This document shows positions 42,455-51,193 of a DNA stretch of 64,000 nucleotides, piece by piece. The notes under the pieces were generated by a model. That model searched no databases. It saw only the letters and a program-made list of their open reading frames with translations, and was not told the DNA's origin. Position 1 is the stretch's first letter, and each line of letters starts with the position of its first letter. The stretch comes from Methylobacterium durans (GTDB lineage: Bacteria; Pseudomonadota; Alphaproteobacteria; Rhizobiales; Beijerinckiaceae). Both the position numbers and the translations under genes were made by a program. The stretch covers positions 4,263,501-4,327,500 of the forward strand of contig NZ_CP029550.1 of the NCBI RefSeq assembly GCF_003173715.1. Reading direction: 5' to 3'.

Positions 42455-42787
42455 ATGCTTGCCAAGATCTTCTGCTTCTGCATGGCAATATTTCACGCCT
42501 CTGCGTTAAGCATTCCGGCACAGGCGGCGCCCTACTTTGTGTGGTACCTGCCATCGCCGACACCGTTCTACCCGCTACTGGTGATAAATCCAGACAACAA
42601 GCCATATTACAGATGTATGCTTCAGCTGTTCCGGACCTACACCAAGCGGGACGGCTCGCAGGGTTTCGACGTGAGGAACTACTACTTCGCCGCTCCACCA
42701 AATGCGCCCGTGTCTCCGGGAGCCTGGAACTCGCAGGAGCGCGGCGGAAACACCATTACCTCGACGAACGTCTACTGCTCATCCTGA
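42455..42787 (+). CDS. Small secreted protein of unknown function
   Basis: A 110-residue protein. ATG 42455 is chosen because a signal peptide starts there (KIFCFCMAIFHASALSIPAQAA). The mature part is aromatic-rich (PYFVWYLPSPTPFYPLLVINP, KPYYRCMLQLFRTY, RNYYFAAPPNAPVSPG) and ends TSTNVYCSS; two Cys may form a disulfide. Lower GC than its neighbours, so possibly acquired. No family recognised. Confidence 0.7.
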   Translation: MLAKIFCFCMAIFHASALSIPAQAAPYFVWYLPSPTPFYPLLVINPDNKPYYRCMLQLFRTYTKRDGSQGFDVRNYYFAAPPNAPVSPGAWNSQERGGNTITSTNVYCSS

Positions 42788-42800
42788 GCATCACTGCCGA

Positions 42801-43261
42801 CTATGGAAGATTGCCATCCTGAAGGCGGGCGAGCTCGTCGAGGTCTGCCGAGATGTCGAGCGTCGCCGCAACGCCGCGGTGGACGCCGCCCGTGGCAAGA
42901 ACCTGGATACCGGCCAGGTGAGCGCAGATCATGCGGGCGGCGACTGTAGTAGAACCCTGCCTCTTAACCGCCACGGCGTAGGGTAGATCGGCCCGGCTCA
43001 GCTTCAGGATGTCCGTTGCCGTGCCGAGCCAGGTCAGAACCTCATCGGGCAGGCCGACGCGGCTGCGGCCGTCGATGACCGCGACAGTGGCCGGCACCGC
43101 CCCGTTCTCGCGCGCCGCCGCCTCGACGTCCGGCGCGGTCGCGACGTTGTGCGGATAGGGCATGAGGTGCGTGATGATCATCGATTCGAGCGCCATGACG
43201 GGGCGCCGGCGTCGAAGGCCGCGCGCGCATCCGGGGCGAGCTCGATGAACGGGTGAGGCAT
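42801..43261 (-). pseudogene. psuG: Pseudouridine-5'-phosphate glycosidase (PsuG), truncated and frame-broken
   Basis: From ATG 43261 the frame gives MPHPFIELAPDARAAFDAG. Adding one base in the G4 run at 43200-43203 continues into PVMALESMIITHLMPYPHNV, ENGAVPATVAVIDGRSRVGL and TTVAARMICAHLAGIQVLATGGVHRG, clear PsuG N-terminal motifs. The protein stops at LARLQDGNLP, about 150 of the normal 300 residues, so the gene is truncated even if the frameshift is an under-call. PsuG reversibly splits pseudouridine 5'-phosphate into uracil and ribose 5-phosphate. No PsuK kinase is intact nearby. Confidence 0.8.
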
Positions 43262-43743
43262 GGCGGTAGCTCCGCGGAGACAGTCCGGATGAGGTAGCGG
43301 GGTTTGCTGCAGTCGTCGTGAGAACCTCACCACTCGTCGACCGTCTTCCTGTTCGACCACAAGGGAGTAGCGTTGCGCTAATGGAGGCGGATGGCGTAGC
43401 AGCGGCACTTCGCCGGCCGTACTGCAGCCGGAACGTCCGCTTCCTGAGCGCGTCGAGCTTTGGTTCTGAGATCGCGCTTTGCTCTGCCTGCATTCGTGCG
43501 GGCGCCTGTTTCAGGCGGCAGGCCAGGGCGAGGCCGCAAACGTCAGGTCGGGTGCGGTGACCTCGAGGCGGCTTCCCGCGTCTGCCCCGCAGCGCTGGGG
43601 CCGGACGCCGCCCAAGCATCGGCTACACACGGCCCCGGTTCGCCCGAAATCTGTCACTAACGGTCAAGCAGAGCCCGGAGCATTCTCTATCATCTTCGAT
43701 TGCGGAATGTTTCCGCTCGTGCAGTCGACGACAGGAGGGAGCA
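43262..43743. other. Gene-free region
   Basis: About 480 bp between the PsuG fragment and the DUF1236-like gene. It may contain decayed sequence upstream of psuG, but I could not identify a family in any frame. GACAGGAGGGAG just before 43744 is a strong ribosome site. Confidence 0.4.
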
Positions 43744-44139
43744 ATGCCGTTCACTGTAGCGTCAAATACACGTGTGTTCTGCGGTGCTAGTATATTGGCG
43801 GCCAGTGTACTGACCGGCTCCGTGGCGCTGGCCCAGCCGCTGGCGATCCGGGTCAATCCGCGCCTCGCCGACGAGGGCATCCTCATGTCCGGCAACCACC
43901 CCGCCACAATCCGGACCCTGTTCGATGCCGGCCCGCGCTACACCGAAGCCAATGGGCGCGGGCGCAGGGTGGGCGTCGGTAGTTCTGTGCCGGACTGGGT
44001 CCAGGTCGGCTCGTTCCAGAACGTCGCCGTCCCTGGCCTGAACCCCGTCGGATACTACGGCTACTTTATCTCCCCGGATGACAAGGCCGTCATCCTCGAC
44101 CTCGGCTCCCGCAGGATCGTGCGCGTCATCCGTCCATGA
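43744..44139 (+). CDS. Secreted DUF1236-like protein, paralogue 2
   Basis: A 131-residue secreted protein with ribosome site AGGAGGGAG. Signal peptide (CGASILAASVLTGSVALAQ), then PLAIRVNPRLADEGILMSGN and VPDWVQVGSFQNVAVPGLNPVGYYGYFISPDDKAVILDLGSRRIVRVI. It is the same length as the product of 36925-37320 and most of the mature region is identical, with changes concentrated in the signal peptide and residues 50-80. A 6.8-kb-apart duplication. Function unknown. Confidence 0.82.
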   Translation: MPFTVASNTRVFCGASILAASVLTGSVALAQPLAIRVNPRLADEGILMSGNHPATIRTLFDAGPRYTEANGRGRRVGVGSSVPDWVQVGSFQNVAVPGLNPVGYYGYFISPDDKAVILDLGSRRIVRVIRP

Positions 44140-44291
44140 CGGCGGCATTACGGAGGACCGTTCGCATCTTCGCTGCGGGGCTCGCATCTCATCCGGCGGA
44201 GATGCCTTGAACAAATTTGACGGGTCGCTCACCGGCGCCGAATTCAGTCCGGTGAGTGACCGCGAACTGCCCATTTCGAGAGGAGAGCCTG

Positions 44292-44528
44292 ATGCGTTCT
44301 CGCTTCACCTGTGCCACGCTTCTCCTGACCGCCGGCACACTGCTGGCCGGCATGGCCGGCCCGGCCGGCGCACAGAACCCAGACCAGTCTTTTGAATACC
44401 GGCAGCCGCGCTTCAAGAACGCATGTCCTCCGCCGCTCAAGTTCGCGGCCGGCGCATGCGTTCGCCGTTGTCCGGCCGGATATCAGAACATGGGCGGGTA
44501 CTGCCGCCTGAGCGCAGGGGGATGGTAG
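44292..44528 (+). CDS. Small secreted Cys-rich protein
   Basis: A 78-residue protein with GAGAGGAGAG before ATG 44292. Signal peptide (TCATLLLTAGTLLAGMAGPAGA), mature part with four Cys: FKNACPPPLKFAAGACVRRCPAGYQNMGGYCRL. The CP-x(2)-Y-x(5)-YC pattern resembles short disulfide-rich secreted domains. It follows the DUF1236-like gene by 152 bp. Function unknown. Confidence 0.75.
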   Translation: MRSRFTCATLLLTAGTLLAGMAGPAGAQNPDQSFEYRQPRFKNACPPPLKFAAGACVRRCPAGYQNMGGYCRLSAGGW

Positions 44529-44707
44529 CCAAGCGTGCTCTGCCGAGCGGCGCATAGGACTCCATTCGGGACATGCTTGGCAAACACGTGCGCTGCTCCG
44601 TCTGGCAAGCCGTCCATCACAGCCGGCCTGACAGGGGCGGAACAACTGACTGAAGAACGCCGGTCTCCTTGACCGGCCTCCGGTCGCGCACGCCTCGCGC
44701 GAGCCGC

Positions 44708-45124
44708 TCACGTTGAGGCCGTCCTCCGAGCCATCAGCGCCCGGGTACCGACGGCAAGCGCCGCGTCGAGAATGGCAAACGTCACCAGCAGGTTGGGGAA
44801 CACACCGGAAGCGGCCAGAGGCAAGAGAACCGCTGGAACGAACGTCAGCCGGTTGACCACTGTCGCGGCAACGATCTGCCGTGCGCCCGAGCGTCCTCCG
44901 AACAGGTAGAGCCATCCGATGACGGCAACCGCCATCCCCAAGGCGCGGATGAGACCCTGCTCATCCCCCACGAAGGCCCGCTCCCTGAAAAGCGCCTGCG
45001 TCGCGCCTGGGCAGGCAATGAGCAGCGCTCCAGCCGCGAGGTACAGCACGCCATTCATCGCCGTGTACTTGGACACCGGGGATAAGTTGTGGGGGCTCGC
45101 GAGAAGCTCCTCGATGAGTGACAT
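44708..45124 (-). CDS. Four-helix inner-membrane protein, unknown function
   Basis: A 138-residue protein; ATG 45124 (MSLIEELLASPHN) is chosen because GGAG lies 6 nt upstream in gene orientation. Four helices: MNGVLYLAAGALLIACPG, IRALGMAVAVIGWLYLFGG, IVAATVVNRLTFVPAVLLPLAASG and LLVTFAILDAALAVGTRAL. The layout is seen in uncharacterised DoxX-like/YqjF-like small membrane proteins. No functional residue is evident. Confidence 0.75.
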   Translation of the reverse strand: MSLIEELLASPHNLSPVSKYTAMNGVLYLAAGALLIACPGATQALFRERAFVGDEQGLIRALGMAVAVIGWLYLFGGRSGARQIVAATVVNRLTFVPAVLLPLAASGVFPNLLVTFAILDAALAVGTRALMARRTAST

Positions 45125-45252
45125 GCTGCGCTCCATCAGGCAGTGTACCCGGTGAACCAGGGGGCTGCTGCGTCGGGTGACATACAGCATGGGCTCGCAG
45201 CACGGGCTCGAAGGATGCGGTCGAAACTCAGCGCTCACTCCTCCGCGGCCGG

Positions 45253-45546
45253 TTAGCGGCTCAGCGCTGGCCCAGTCCGGTAAGGGGTGTCGTACACATC
45301 CGCATCGCTCCCGATCGTGCCCGTCGTTGCCGGATCGGTGAGGGGCACCACAGCAGCACCCCAGCCATATCTGTTGGGACCCAGTGGATTACCGGAACTG
45401 GTAGCCGGGCCGCCGCTGTGACCGCTGCTTGGTCGCGGCGCTCTCACGACCTCCCACGGGCTAGCGGACTGAGCAAAGCCGTCTTCACAGGCGCTCGCGA
45501 GAAGAGCGGCAGCGAGGAGCGTGGCGTACAATCTCGTGGAGCTCAT
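45253..45546 (-). CDS. Small secreted or lipid-anchored protein
   Basis: A 97-residue protein from ATG 45546 (SSTRLYATLLAAALLASACEDG). The LASAC sequence could be a weak lipobox, or the signal may be cut after GFA. The mature part is Gly/Ser/Pro-rich (APRPSSGHSGGPATSSGNPLGPNRYGWGAAVV) and probably unstructured. Family unknown. Confidence 0.6.
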   Translation of the reverse strand: MSSTRLYATLLAAALLASACEDGFAQSASPWEVVRAPRPSSGHSGGPATSSGNPLGPNRYGWGAAVVPLTDPATTGTIGSDADVYDTPYRTGPALSR

Positions 45547-45575
45547 GTCGGGTCTCCTCAAGCAGCAGAAGGATG

Positions 45576-45779
45576 TCATCCCGCACCCATCCGGGTCTCC
45601 TCGACGAACCGCTCTCTTGCGTGGTCGAGGTCAGCTCGGTCTTCGCTTCTCTGCGGCGGGTGGATGTACTCGCACCACCGATGCCCCACGACCCACAGCG
45701 GGTCGGCGCAGCTGGCTCGATACACATCATCAGCGCAGGCCGACCCGGTGAGAGCGAGGACCGTCGGAGAGCGGGTCAT
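45576..45779 (-). CDS. Possible small protein, low support
   Basis: A 67-codon frame from ATG 45779 with balanced composition (WVVGHRWCEYIHPPQ, then DHARERFVEETRMG, a predicted helix). It ends 29 bp upstream of the secreted-protein gene on the same strand. Other frames here are also open, so it may be spurious. Confidence 0.35.
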   Translation of the reverse strand: MTRSPTVLALTGSACADDVYRASCADPLWVVGHRWCEYIHPPQRSEDRADLDHARERFVEETRMGAG

Positions 45780-46087
45780 GCCCAGTCCTCAGCGACGCTG
45801 TGGACGACAGCACCTCAGCCGCCACGCATCAGCATAACGAAGGTGCGCAAGGCTGCTTGATCGTTTCGGTCAGGAAGCGACTTGATCAGACGATCACGCT
45901 GTGTCCCCATACTTGCAAGGCACACAATTCCAGGTCAACAAATCTACATGCAGCCTCTCCGGAGGCGCTGCGTATTCTTTTGTCAAGCTTGGTGATAGAT
46001 TTCGTTGCTTCTCCAGGGCGGGCTCGTTTGTCTCACAAGAAGTCCTTTGGCTGCAGTCTACGCCTCAAACCAGGCATCGATGAACGT
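45780..46087. other. Gene-free region between operons
   Basis: About 310 bp at the 3' end of the leftward sulfatase operon. The A+T content is raised at 45890-46030. No clear hairpin terminator was found for the operon. Confidence 0.4.
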
Positions 46088-47131
46088 TCAGCCCAACTCG
46101 AAAGGAAAGATCACTTTCCAGTCCCTCTTCATGTCCATGATCGCCCAGTTGTTGGCCACTGCAGCGTCCAAAGCCTTGTCGAGACGTCCGAAGATGGTGT
46201 TCCGGTCGTAAGCGTATTCCCGCTCGGCGTCCGTGTGATGGACGATCAGGCCCAGGCGCGCGCCGGCGCTCATCGTCGTCCACTGCAGCATCTCAAGATC
46301 GCCGTCGGAGTTGCCGAACGCCGCGATCGGCCTGCGGCCGATGTACTCGTTGATGCCGACGGGCTTGCCAGCCTTGTCATCGATGAAGTTCATCTGCGCC
46401 AGGCGTAACAGCTCAGGACGTCCATCGCGCATCTCGAACCTCGTCTTGATCGAAGACCCGACAACCTGCTCGGGCGGGACCCCGTAGACGCGGTTGGTCC
46501 AGGGGCGCATGAACTCGACGCCGCCGCCGGAGACGATGAACGTCTTGAAGCCGTTTGCGCGCAGGTAGCCGAGCAGCTCGATCATCGGCTGGTAGACCAA
46601 TTCGATGTAGGGCCGCTTGAAGCGCGGGTGCCGGGCGGTTGCCAACCACTGCGAGACGATCGCGGCAAATTCCGCGCTCGTCATGCCGGCATGGGTCACC
46701 ATGACCAGCTCCATCATGCCCCGCTCGCCGGACGCGGCCAGGGCTGTCATGTCACCGTCGAGCACAGCCTGAAACGGCTGCTTGTTCTTCCACTCGGGGT
46801 GCATGGGCGCCAGCGCCTTCACGCGGTCGAGCACGAAAGCGAGCTGGACGTACATCGGGTGTTCCGTCCACAGGGTGCCGTCGTTGTCGAACACCGCGAT
46901 CCGCTCGGCCGGCTCGACGTAGTCGGATCCGCCTTCCCGGGTGACGCGACCGAGGAAGTCTGTGATCGCCTGCTTCGACGCAGATTCGTTCCACGAGGCC
47001 AAGGGAGCCGCAACGGGAGACGTCGGCGCCTCGGCCGACGCTGACAGGCATCCAGCAAGGGCCGGAAGCCCGGCCAAGGCCGCGAGCGCGGTCCGACGGT
47101 TGAGATGGCCTGAGGCAATGGGCGTCTTCAT
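46088..47131 (-). CDS. HAD-superfamily phosphatase, predicted lipoprotein
   Basis: A 347-residue protein from ATG 47131; GTG 47140 is also possible. The signal has a lipobox LAGC (Cys28), so the mature protein should be lipid-anchored in the periplasm. HAD motif I is IAVFDNDGTLW (nucleophile and acid Asp), motif II FIVSGGG, and motif IV AAFGNSDGDLEML. The insert FKRPYIELVYQPMIELLGYL fits phosphoserine-phosphatase-like HADs. It is the last gene of the sulfatase operon, 33 bp after the sulfatase stop codon. Substrate unknown; release of phosphate from a sulfated/phosphorylated ester is a guess. Confidence 0.9.
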   Translation of the reverse strand: MKTPIASGHLNRRTALAALAGLPALAGCLSASAEAPTSPVAAPLASWNESASKQAITDFLGRVTREGGSDYVEPAERIAVFDNDGTLWTEHPMYVQLAFVLDRVKALAPMHPEWKNKQPFQAVLDGDMTALAASGERGMMELVMVTHAGMTSAEFAAIVSQWLATARHPRFKRPYIELVYQPMIELLGYLRANGFKTFIVSGGGVEFMRPWTNRVYGVPPEQVVGSSIKTRFEMRDGRPELLRLAQMNFIDDKAGKPVGINEYIGRRPIAAFGNSDGDLEMLQWTTMSAGARLGLIVHHTDAEREYAYDRNTIFGRLDKALDAAVANNWAIMDMKRDWKVIFPFELG

Positions 47132-47164
47132 GTTTCCCACTCCCGGAACTGCACTATGCTGGGG

Positions 47165-48757
47165 CTAATTGCTGGAGGGCGGCAGCCTGAGCTTCTCCAT
47201 GGCCTGTTCGATCGAGAAGCTGCCGGGGCGCTGACGTGGAGGGAACTGCTGGAAGCTTCCCAAATGCTGAGCGACCAGCGCCTGAGCCGGGACAAGCACG
47301 AAGGCGTGCTCGATGAACCAGCGCACAAAGTCGCCCGACTCGTGCTGGGCCCGTTCAAAGGGATCGGAGCGCAGGTTGAACAGCATCGGCAGGCGCAGCT
47401 GCACCATAGGCTGGGCCCAAACATCGAGGCCTTCCGCCTTCTGTTCCAGAAATACCGCCTTCCACTGGTCGTAGCGAAGGCCGGCCAGGTTGCCGTCGTC
47501 CGTCCAGTAGAAGAACTCGCGACGCTTGTCCGGACCGCTGCGGGCGAGAAGCTCGCGCTGGTCATAGCCGTCGAGGTGAACCTTGAAGGTCTTGCCGGCC
47601 GCCTCGTAGCCCTGCAGGAGCTTGTTCTTGATATCGGGCTCGCCAGCCGCGGAGACCAGCGTCGTCGTCCAGTCCTCGGCCGAGAAGAGTTCGTTGATCT
47701 CGGTACGTGCCGGCACCAGGCCGAGCCAGCGCACCATGGCGGGCACGCGATAGCCGCCTTCCCAGTTCGTATTCTTCTCGCCGCGGAACGGCGTCGTGCC
47801 GCCATCCGGCCACGTGAACGTCTCGGCACCGTTGTCGGTGGTGTAGATCACGATGGTGTTGTCGGCGATGCCAAGGTCATCGAGCTTCTTGAGAAGCTGG
47901 CCGACCTGTCCGTCATGCTCGACCATGCCATCCGGATAGATGCCGAGCCCAGTCTTGCCCTCCGCCTCGGCCTTGAGCCGGGTCCAGATGTGCATGCGGC
48001 TGGAGTTGAACCAGGCGAAGAAGGGCTTCTTGTCCCGGTTCGCCTGGTCGATGAAGTCGTTCGTGGCCGCCAGGAATTCCGCGTCGATGGTCTCCATGCG
48101 TTTCTTGGTGAGCGGCCCGGTGTCCTCACAGGTCTGCTTGCCCCAGGGACCGAAGCGTGGCTCGCCGCCGGGCGTGTCGGTCGTCGTCGCCGTGCACTTC
48201 AGGACGCCGCGCGGGCCGAACTGCGCTCGGAAGGCGGGGTTCTTCGGGTAGTCCGGGTGCTCCGGCTCGTCCTCGGCATTCAGGTGATAGAGGTTGCCGA
48301 AGAACACGTCGAAACCATGCACCGTCGGCAGGAACTCATTGCGGTCGCCGAGATGGTTCTTGCCGAACTGACCGGTCGAGTAGCCCTGTGGCTTGAGCAG
48401 TTCGGCGATGGTCGGGTCCTTCTCCGACAGGCCTTCCTTTGCCCCTGGCAGACCCACCTTGAGAAGGCCGGTTCGCAGCGGACTCTGACCGGTGATGAAG
48501 GCTGAGCGGCCAGCCGTGCAGGATTGCTGGCCGTAGTAGTCCGTGAAGAGCGCGCCCTCGTTGGCAATCCGATCGATGTTGGGGGTGCGGTAGCCCATCA
48601 TGCCACGATTGTAGGCGCTGATGTTCCAGTAGCCGATGTCGTCGCCCATGATGACGAGGATGTTGGGCTTCGGTTTCGGCTGGGCCGACGCGGGCGTAGC
48701 CATCAGGGGAGCGAGCGACATCAGGAGGCCGAGCCCGGTCGTGCGGAGCCTGTTCAT
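47165..48757 (-). CDS. Periplasmic arylsulfatase, formylglycine type (1)
   Basis: A 530-residue type I sulfatase. ATG 48757 is chosen for its GAGGAGG site and signal peptide (GLLMSLAPLMATPASA). Metal-binding start PNILVIMGDDIGYWN, then the activation motif SCTAGRSAF, giving Cys80 of C-x-A-x-R for conversion to formylglycine. Further motifs are GKNHLGD, TTDNGAETFTWPDGGTTPFRG (Asp/Asn metal ligands) and WEGGYRVPA. It hydrolyses sulfate esters, substrate unknown. The maturation enzyme is encoded in the same operon at 53053-54030. Confidence 0.93.
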   Translation of the reverse strand: MNRLRTTGLGLLMSLAPLMATPASAQPKPKPNILVIMGDDIGYWNISAYNRGMMGYRTPNIDRIANEGALFTDYYGQQSCTAGRSAFITGQSPLRTGLLKVGLPGAKEGLSEKDPTIAELLKPQGYSTGQFGKNHLGDRNEFLPTVHGFDVFFGNLYHLNAEDEPEHPDYPKNPAFRAQFGPRGVLKCTATTTDTPGGEPRFGPWGKQTCEDTGPLTKKRMETIDAEFLAATNDFIDQANRDKKPFFAWFNSSRMHIWTRLKAEAEGKTGLGIYPDGMVEHDGQVGQLLKKLDDLGIADNTIVIYTTDNGAETFTWPDGGTTPFRGEKNTNWEGGYRVPAMVRWLGLVPARTEINELFSAEDWTTTLVSAAGEPDIKNKLLQGYEAAGKTFKVHLDGYDQRELLARSGPDKRREFFYWTDDGNLAGLRYDQWKAVFLEQKAEGLDVWAQPMVQLRLPMLFNLRSDPFERAQHESGDFVRWFIEHAFVLVPAQALVAQHLGSFQQFPPRQRPGSFSIEQAMEKLRLPPSSN

Positions 48758-48769
48758 CGTCGACCTCCT

Positions 48770-49155
48770 CAATGCAGGGTGTGTGGTGTCGAGGCTCCGT
48801 TCTCGTCGCTCACGAGAATGCGAAGCGTCGCCCATCGGGCAGGGTCCACGGCCCGCGCTCGATCGGCCAGCCGTCCGCCGCGCCAGACTTCAGCGCATCG
48901 GGCCGGCAGAAGAGGTGGATCTTCGGGTCGATCGTCTTGGACCTGGCAGCCTCGTCGGCCCCAGCCACCTGCGCGGCGAACGACGATCGCGTGGTTGATT
49001 GCGTTCGAGAAGTTCGCGTCGACGCCGCACGCCGGAAAGACTTTCGCGGCCAGCACCGTCCGCGACAGGTTCTCGGGGCTCGTGAAGGTGAATAGGTCGG
49101 TCGGGCCGATCGAGGAGTGACCGATCTGCCTCGGCCCGTCGATATGATCGGACAT
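48770..49155 (-). pseudogene. DUF4331-like protein fragment with frameshifts
   Basis: From ATG 49155 the frame reads SDHIDGPRQIGHSSIGPTDLFTFTSPENLSRTVLAAKVFPA and FSNAINHAIVVRRA, as in DUF4331-type proteins. One base added near 48977 restores QVAGADEAARSKTIDPKIHLFCR, and one near 48823 restores FVSDENGASTP. The product then ends after about 128 residues, far short of the family. It lies between cytochrome and sulfatase genes in the operon. Probably a real truncation with possible under-calls. Confidence 0.65.
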
Positions 49156-49230
49156 CCCTCGGCTCCGTCGCTGGTCGCCTCAGTGGAAGCGTGACCCATC
49201 GAGGGGGGCACGCCCGGCATGCGATCTCGG

Positions 49231-50985
49231 CTAATCCTGGGCCGCGCGTTTCTCCGGCGGACGTCCGAACGGCGTGACCCGCGCGGGCACCTCGGGAATG
49301 GACTTCAAGTACTCGACGAGGGCCCAGCGTTGCTCCTCGGTCAGCAAGGGACCGATAATGCCGTTGCCACGTGGACCATCCTGGAAGGAGTGACCGGCGT
49401 TCGAGTTCCCTGGCAGGGTCGTGTCGAGCAGGAAAGCACCCGACGTCGCCTCGATGTCGAGCCCGACTCTGACCGGATCAAAGTCGCCGCCGAGGAAGAA
49501 CTTCTTCGTGCGCTCAGCGGCCGGGACCAGCATCTCGTAGAGGTTGGGCACCGACCCGTTGTGCAGGAACGGCGCGGTCGCCCAGACGCCGTCCCGCGGG
49601 GCCGCCTTGTAGACGCTGTCCGGTGGCAGCGGCGTCGGCAGTTCGCGATAGCCGTGAAGATTCGCCGCGTCAGCCTCGTTCAGCTTGAGCTTCCGCTCTG
49701 CCATCGCGAGAGCCCCGTCGGTCAGCATGAAGCTGAACACGAGCGACGGCAGCAGCGGTTTGCCACGGAACTCCGGCGGCATGAACTTGCTGAGTTCACC
49801 CGTGATCGCGAGGGGCCTGAGAGCCTCAGATTGTGTCCTGTCGGTTCCCACGTAGGACTGGGGCGTCAATCCGACGACGACGAACTGTTTCCCGTACCTG
49901 TTCGGTTCGGTCATCCGGTACGGCCACATGTTGTGACAGTTTGCGCAATTCTCCACGAAGAGCGCCTTGCCTGCCTTCGCCTTGGCACGGTCGATCTTGC
50001 CGAGCACGTCCTCTGGCCAGCTCGGGGGAGCCAGACGCTCCAACAGGCTCTCGACCCGCTGGAGCTCAAGCAAGGCCGCGTTAGACTGGAACAGCCCTTC
50101 GGCGGGGTTTTTGGAGCTCAGATCGACGGGCAGAAAAACGCCCATCGTCTCCCCGAAATTGCGGAAGATCGGATCCTGCACCAGGGCGGCCCACTGCGTC
50201 CACAATCCCTGCGGCGCATTCCAGAGGAAGGGCGGCTTGACCGGCGCGGTCCCTGCGGACCAGTTCTCGGGAATATCCGCCAACGTAGCGTTGGTGCGGT
50301 CGACGATCATCGTGAAGGCGTCCATGCGGCCGGGGCCCCACGGGTGCGGTGTGACCGAGGTGCGGGCGGCATACGCGTGCACCCGATGGGCCTCGCTCTC
50401 GGCGCGCTTGCGCAGGTTGTCCTTCGCCTCCGGGGTCGTTGCCCCGAGGCGCGCCGCCAAGCGGTCGAACTTGGCCGCGTCGGTCAGGGTCACGCGAAGC
50501 GTGTCGTCGAGGCCTCGAACCAAACCCTGGAAATCCACCGTGTTCGAAATGCCACCTTCGATCCGGATGACCTGACCCTTGTACCGCAGGCGCCCTTGGT
50601 GGCACGCCGCGCAGGTGACGCCGGCGTAGTCGCCCGGCGGCCAACCTTTGATGGGCGTGGCAACATTCGTCTTGCTGATCCCGATGGGCAATCCATCCGG
50701 ATTATTCGGGCCCGCGGCCGCCGAGACAAGGCCGTAGCGCGGGCCATCCAGGCCGGACCGGAAGAGATCTTGGCTGTCGGCGGCTTCCAGATTCAGGAAC
50801 AGGTCGTAGGAGAGGACCGCCGAGCCTTGCGAAAAGTGGTCGTACCAATCCCGGTCCTCCTGGGACCAGGCTTGATCGAGGAGGATGACAGCCTGGTCCG
50901 GTGGCTTTTGTTGCGCGCTCGTCGGCACCACCGCGGACAGCGCGAGGATCGCCCCAACACTGAACATTCGTGCCGACATTCTCAT
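49231..50985 (-). CDS. Di-haem cytochrome c (CCP/RoxA-like), periplasmic
   Basis: A 584-residue protein with a signal peptide (MFSVGAILALSAVVPTSA). Two haem c attachment sites are seen: CAACH (125-129) and CANCH (347-351). Flanking blocks PPGDYAGVTCAACHQGRLRY, GRMDAFTMIVDRTNAT, GVWATAPFLHNGSVPNLYEML and GHSFQDGPRGNGIIG match the large di-haem peroxidase/rubber-oxygenase superfamily. Such proteins act as periplasmic peroxidases or dioxygenases. Its position inside a sulfatase operon suggests oxidative processing of the same substrate, but that is inference. Confidence 0.88.
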   Translation of the reverse strand: MRMSARMFSVGAILALSAVVPTSAQQKPPDQAVILLDQAWSQEDRDWYDHFSQGSAVLSYDLFLNLEAADSQDLFRSGLDGPRYGLVSAAAGPNNPDGLPIGISKTNVATPIKGWPPGDYAGVTCAACHQGRLRYKGQVIRIEGGISNTVDFQGLVRGLDDTLRVTLTDAAKFDRLAARLGATTPEAKDNLRKRAESEAHRVHAYAARTSVTPHPWGPGRMDAFTMIVDRTNATLADIPENWSAGTAPVKPPFLWNAPQGLWTQWAALVQDPIFRNFGETMGVFLPVDLSSKNPAEGLFQSNAALLELQRVESLLERLAPPSWPEDVLGKIDRAKAKAGKALFVENCANCHNMWPYRMTEPNRYGKQFVVVGLTPQSYVGTDRTQSEALRPLAITGELSKFMPPEFRGKPLLPSLVFSFMLTDGALAMAERKLKLNEADAANLHGYRELPTPLPPDSVYKAAPRDGVWATAPFLHNGSVPNLYEMLVPAAERTKKFFLGGDFDPVRVGLDIEATSGAFLLDTTLPGNSNAGHSFQDGPRGNGIIGPLLTEEQRWALVEYLKSIPEVPARVTPFGRPPEKRAAQD

Positions 50986-51193
50986 CGGAGTGCTCCTGGA
51001 CTACAGCGGTCGCAGCGAGTTTGAGATGCTGACGGCCGTCCGGATGCGAGATGACGTGCCTCACGGCAGCCGGCTGATCGTGACGCGCATTGGCTGCGAG
51101 CCCGTTTCCGGCCTTGCCCGCTATACTTGCCGACCTTGAATTGCTCAGGTGTGGTCGCCGATTCCGGCGACCACTGAGATTCAGCTCCGGCCT

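Noticed and set aside
36925..44139. The two DUF1236-like genes as ends of a duplicated segment or transposon
   Set aside because: Similarity is limited to the coding sequences; flanking DNA differs, so there is no extended direct repeat as at 8518/18811.
47156..48505. 449-codon rightward frame opposite sulfatase 1
   Set aside because: Antisense shadow; the sulfatase on the other strand has all expected motifs.
49219..51024. 601-codon rightward frame opposite the di-haem cytochrome
   Set aside because: Antisense to a protein with two CxxCH sites and a signal peptide; no recognisable domain in this frame.
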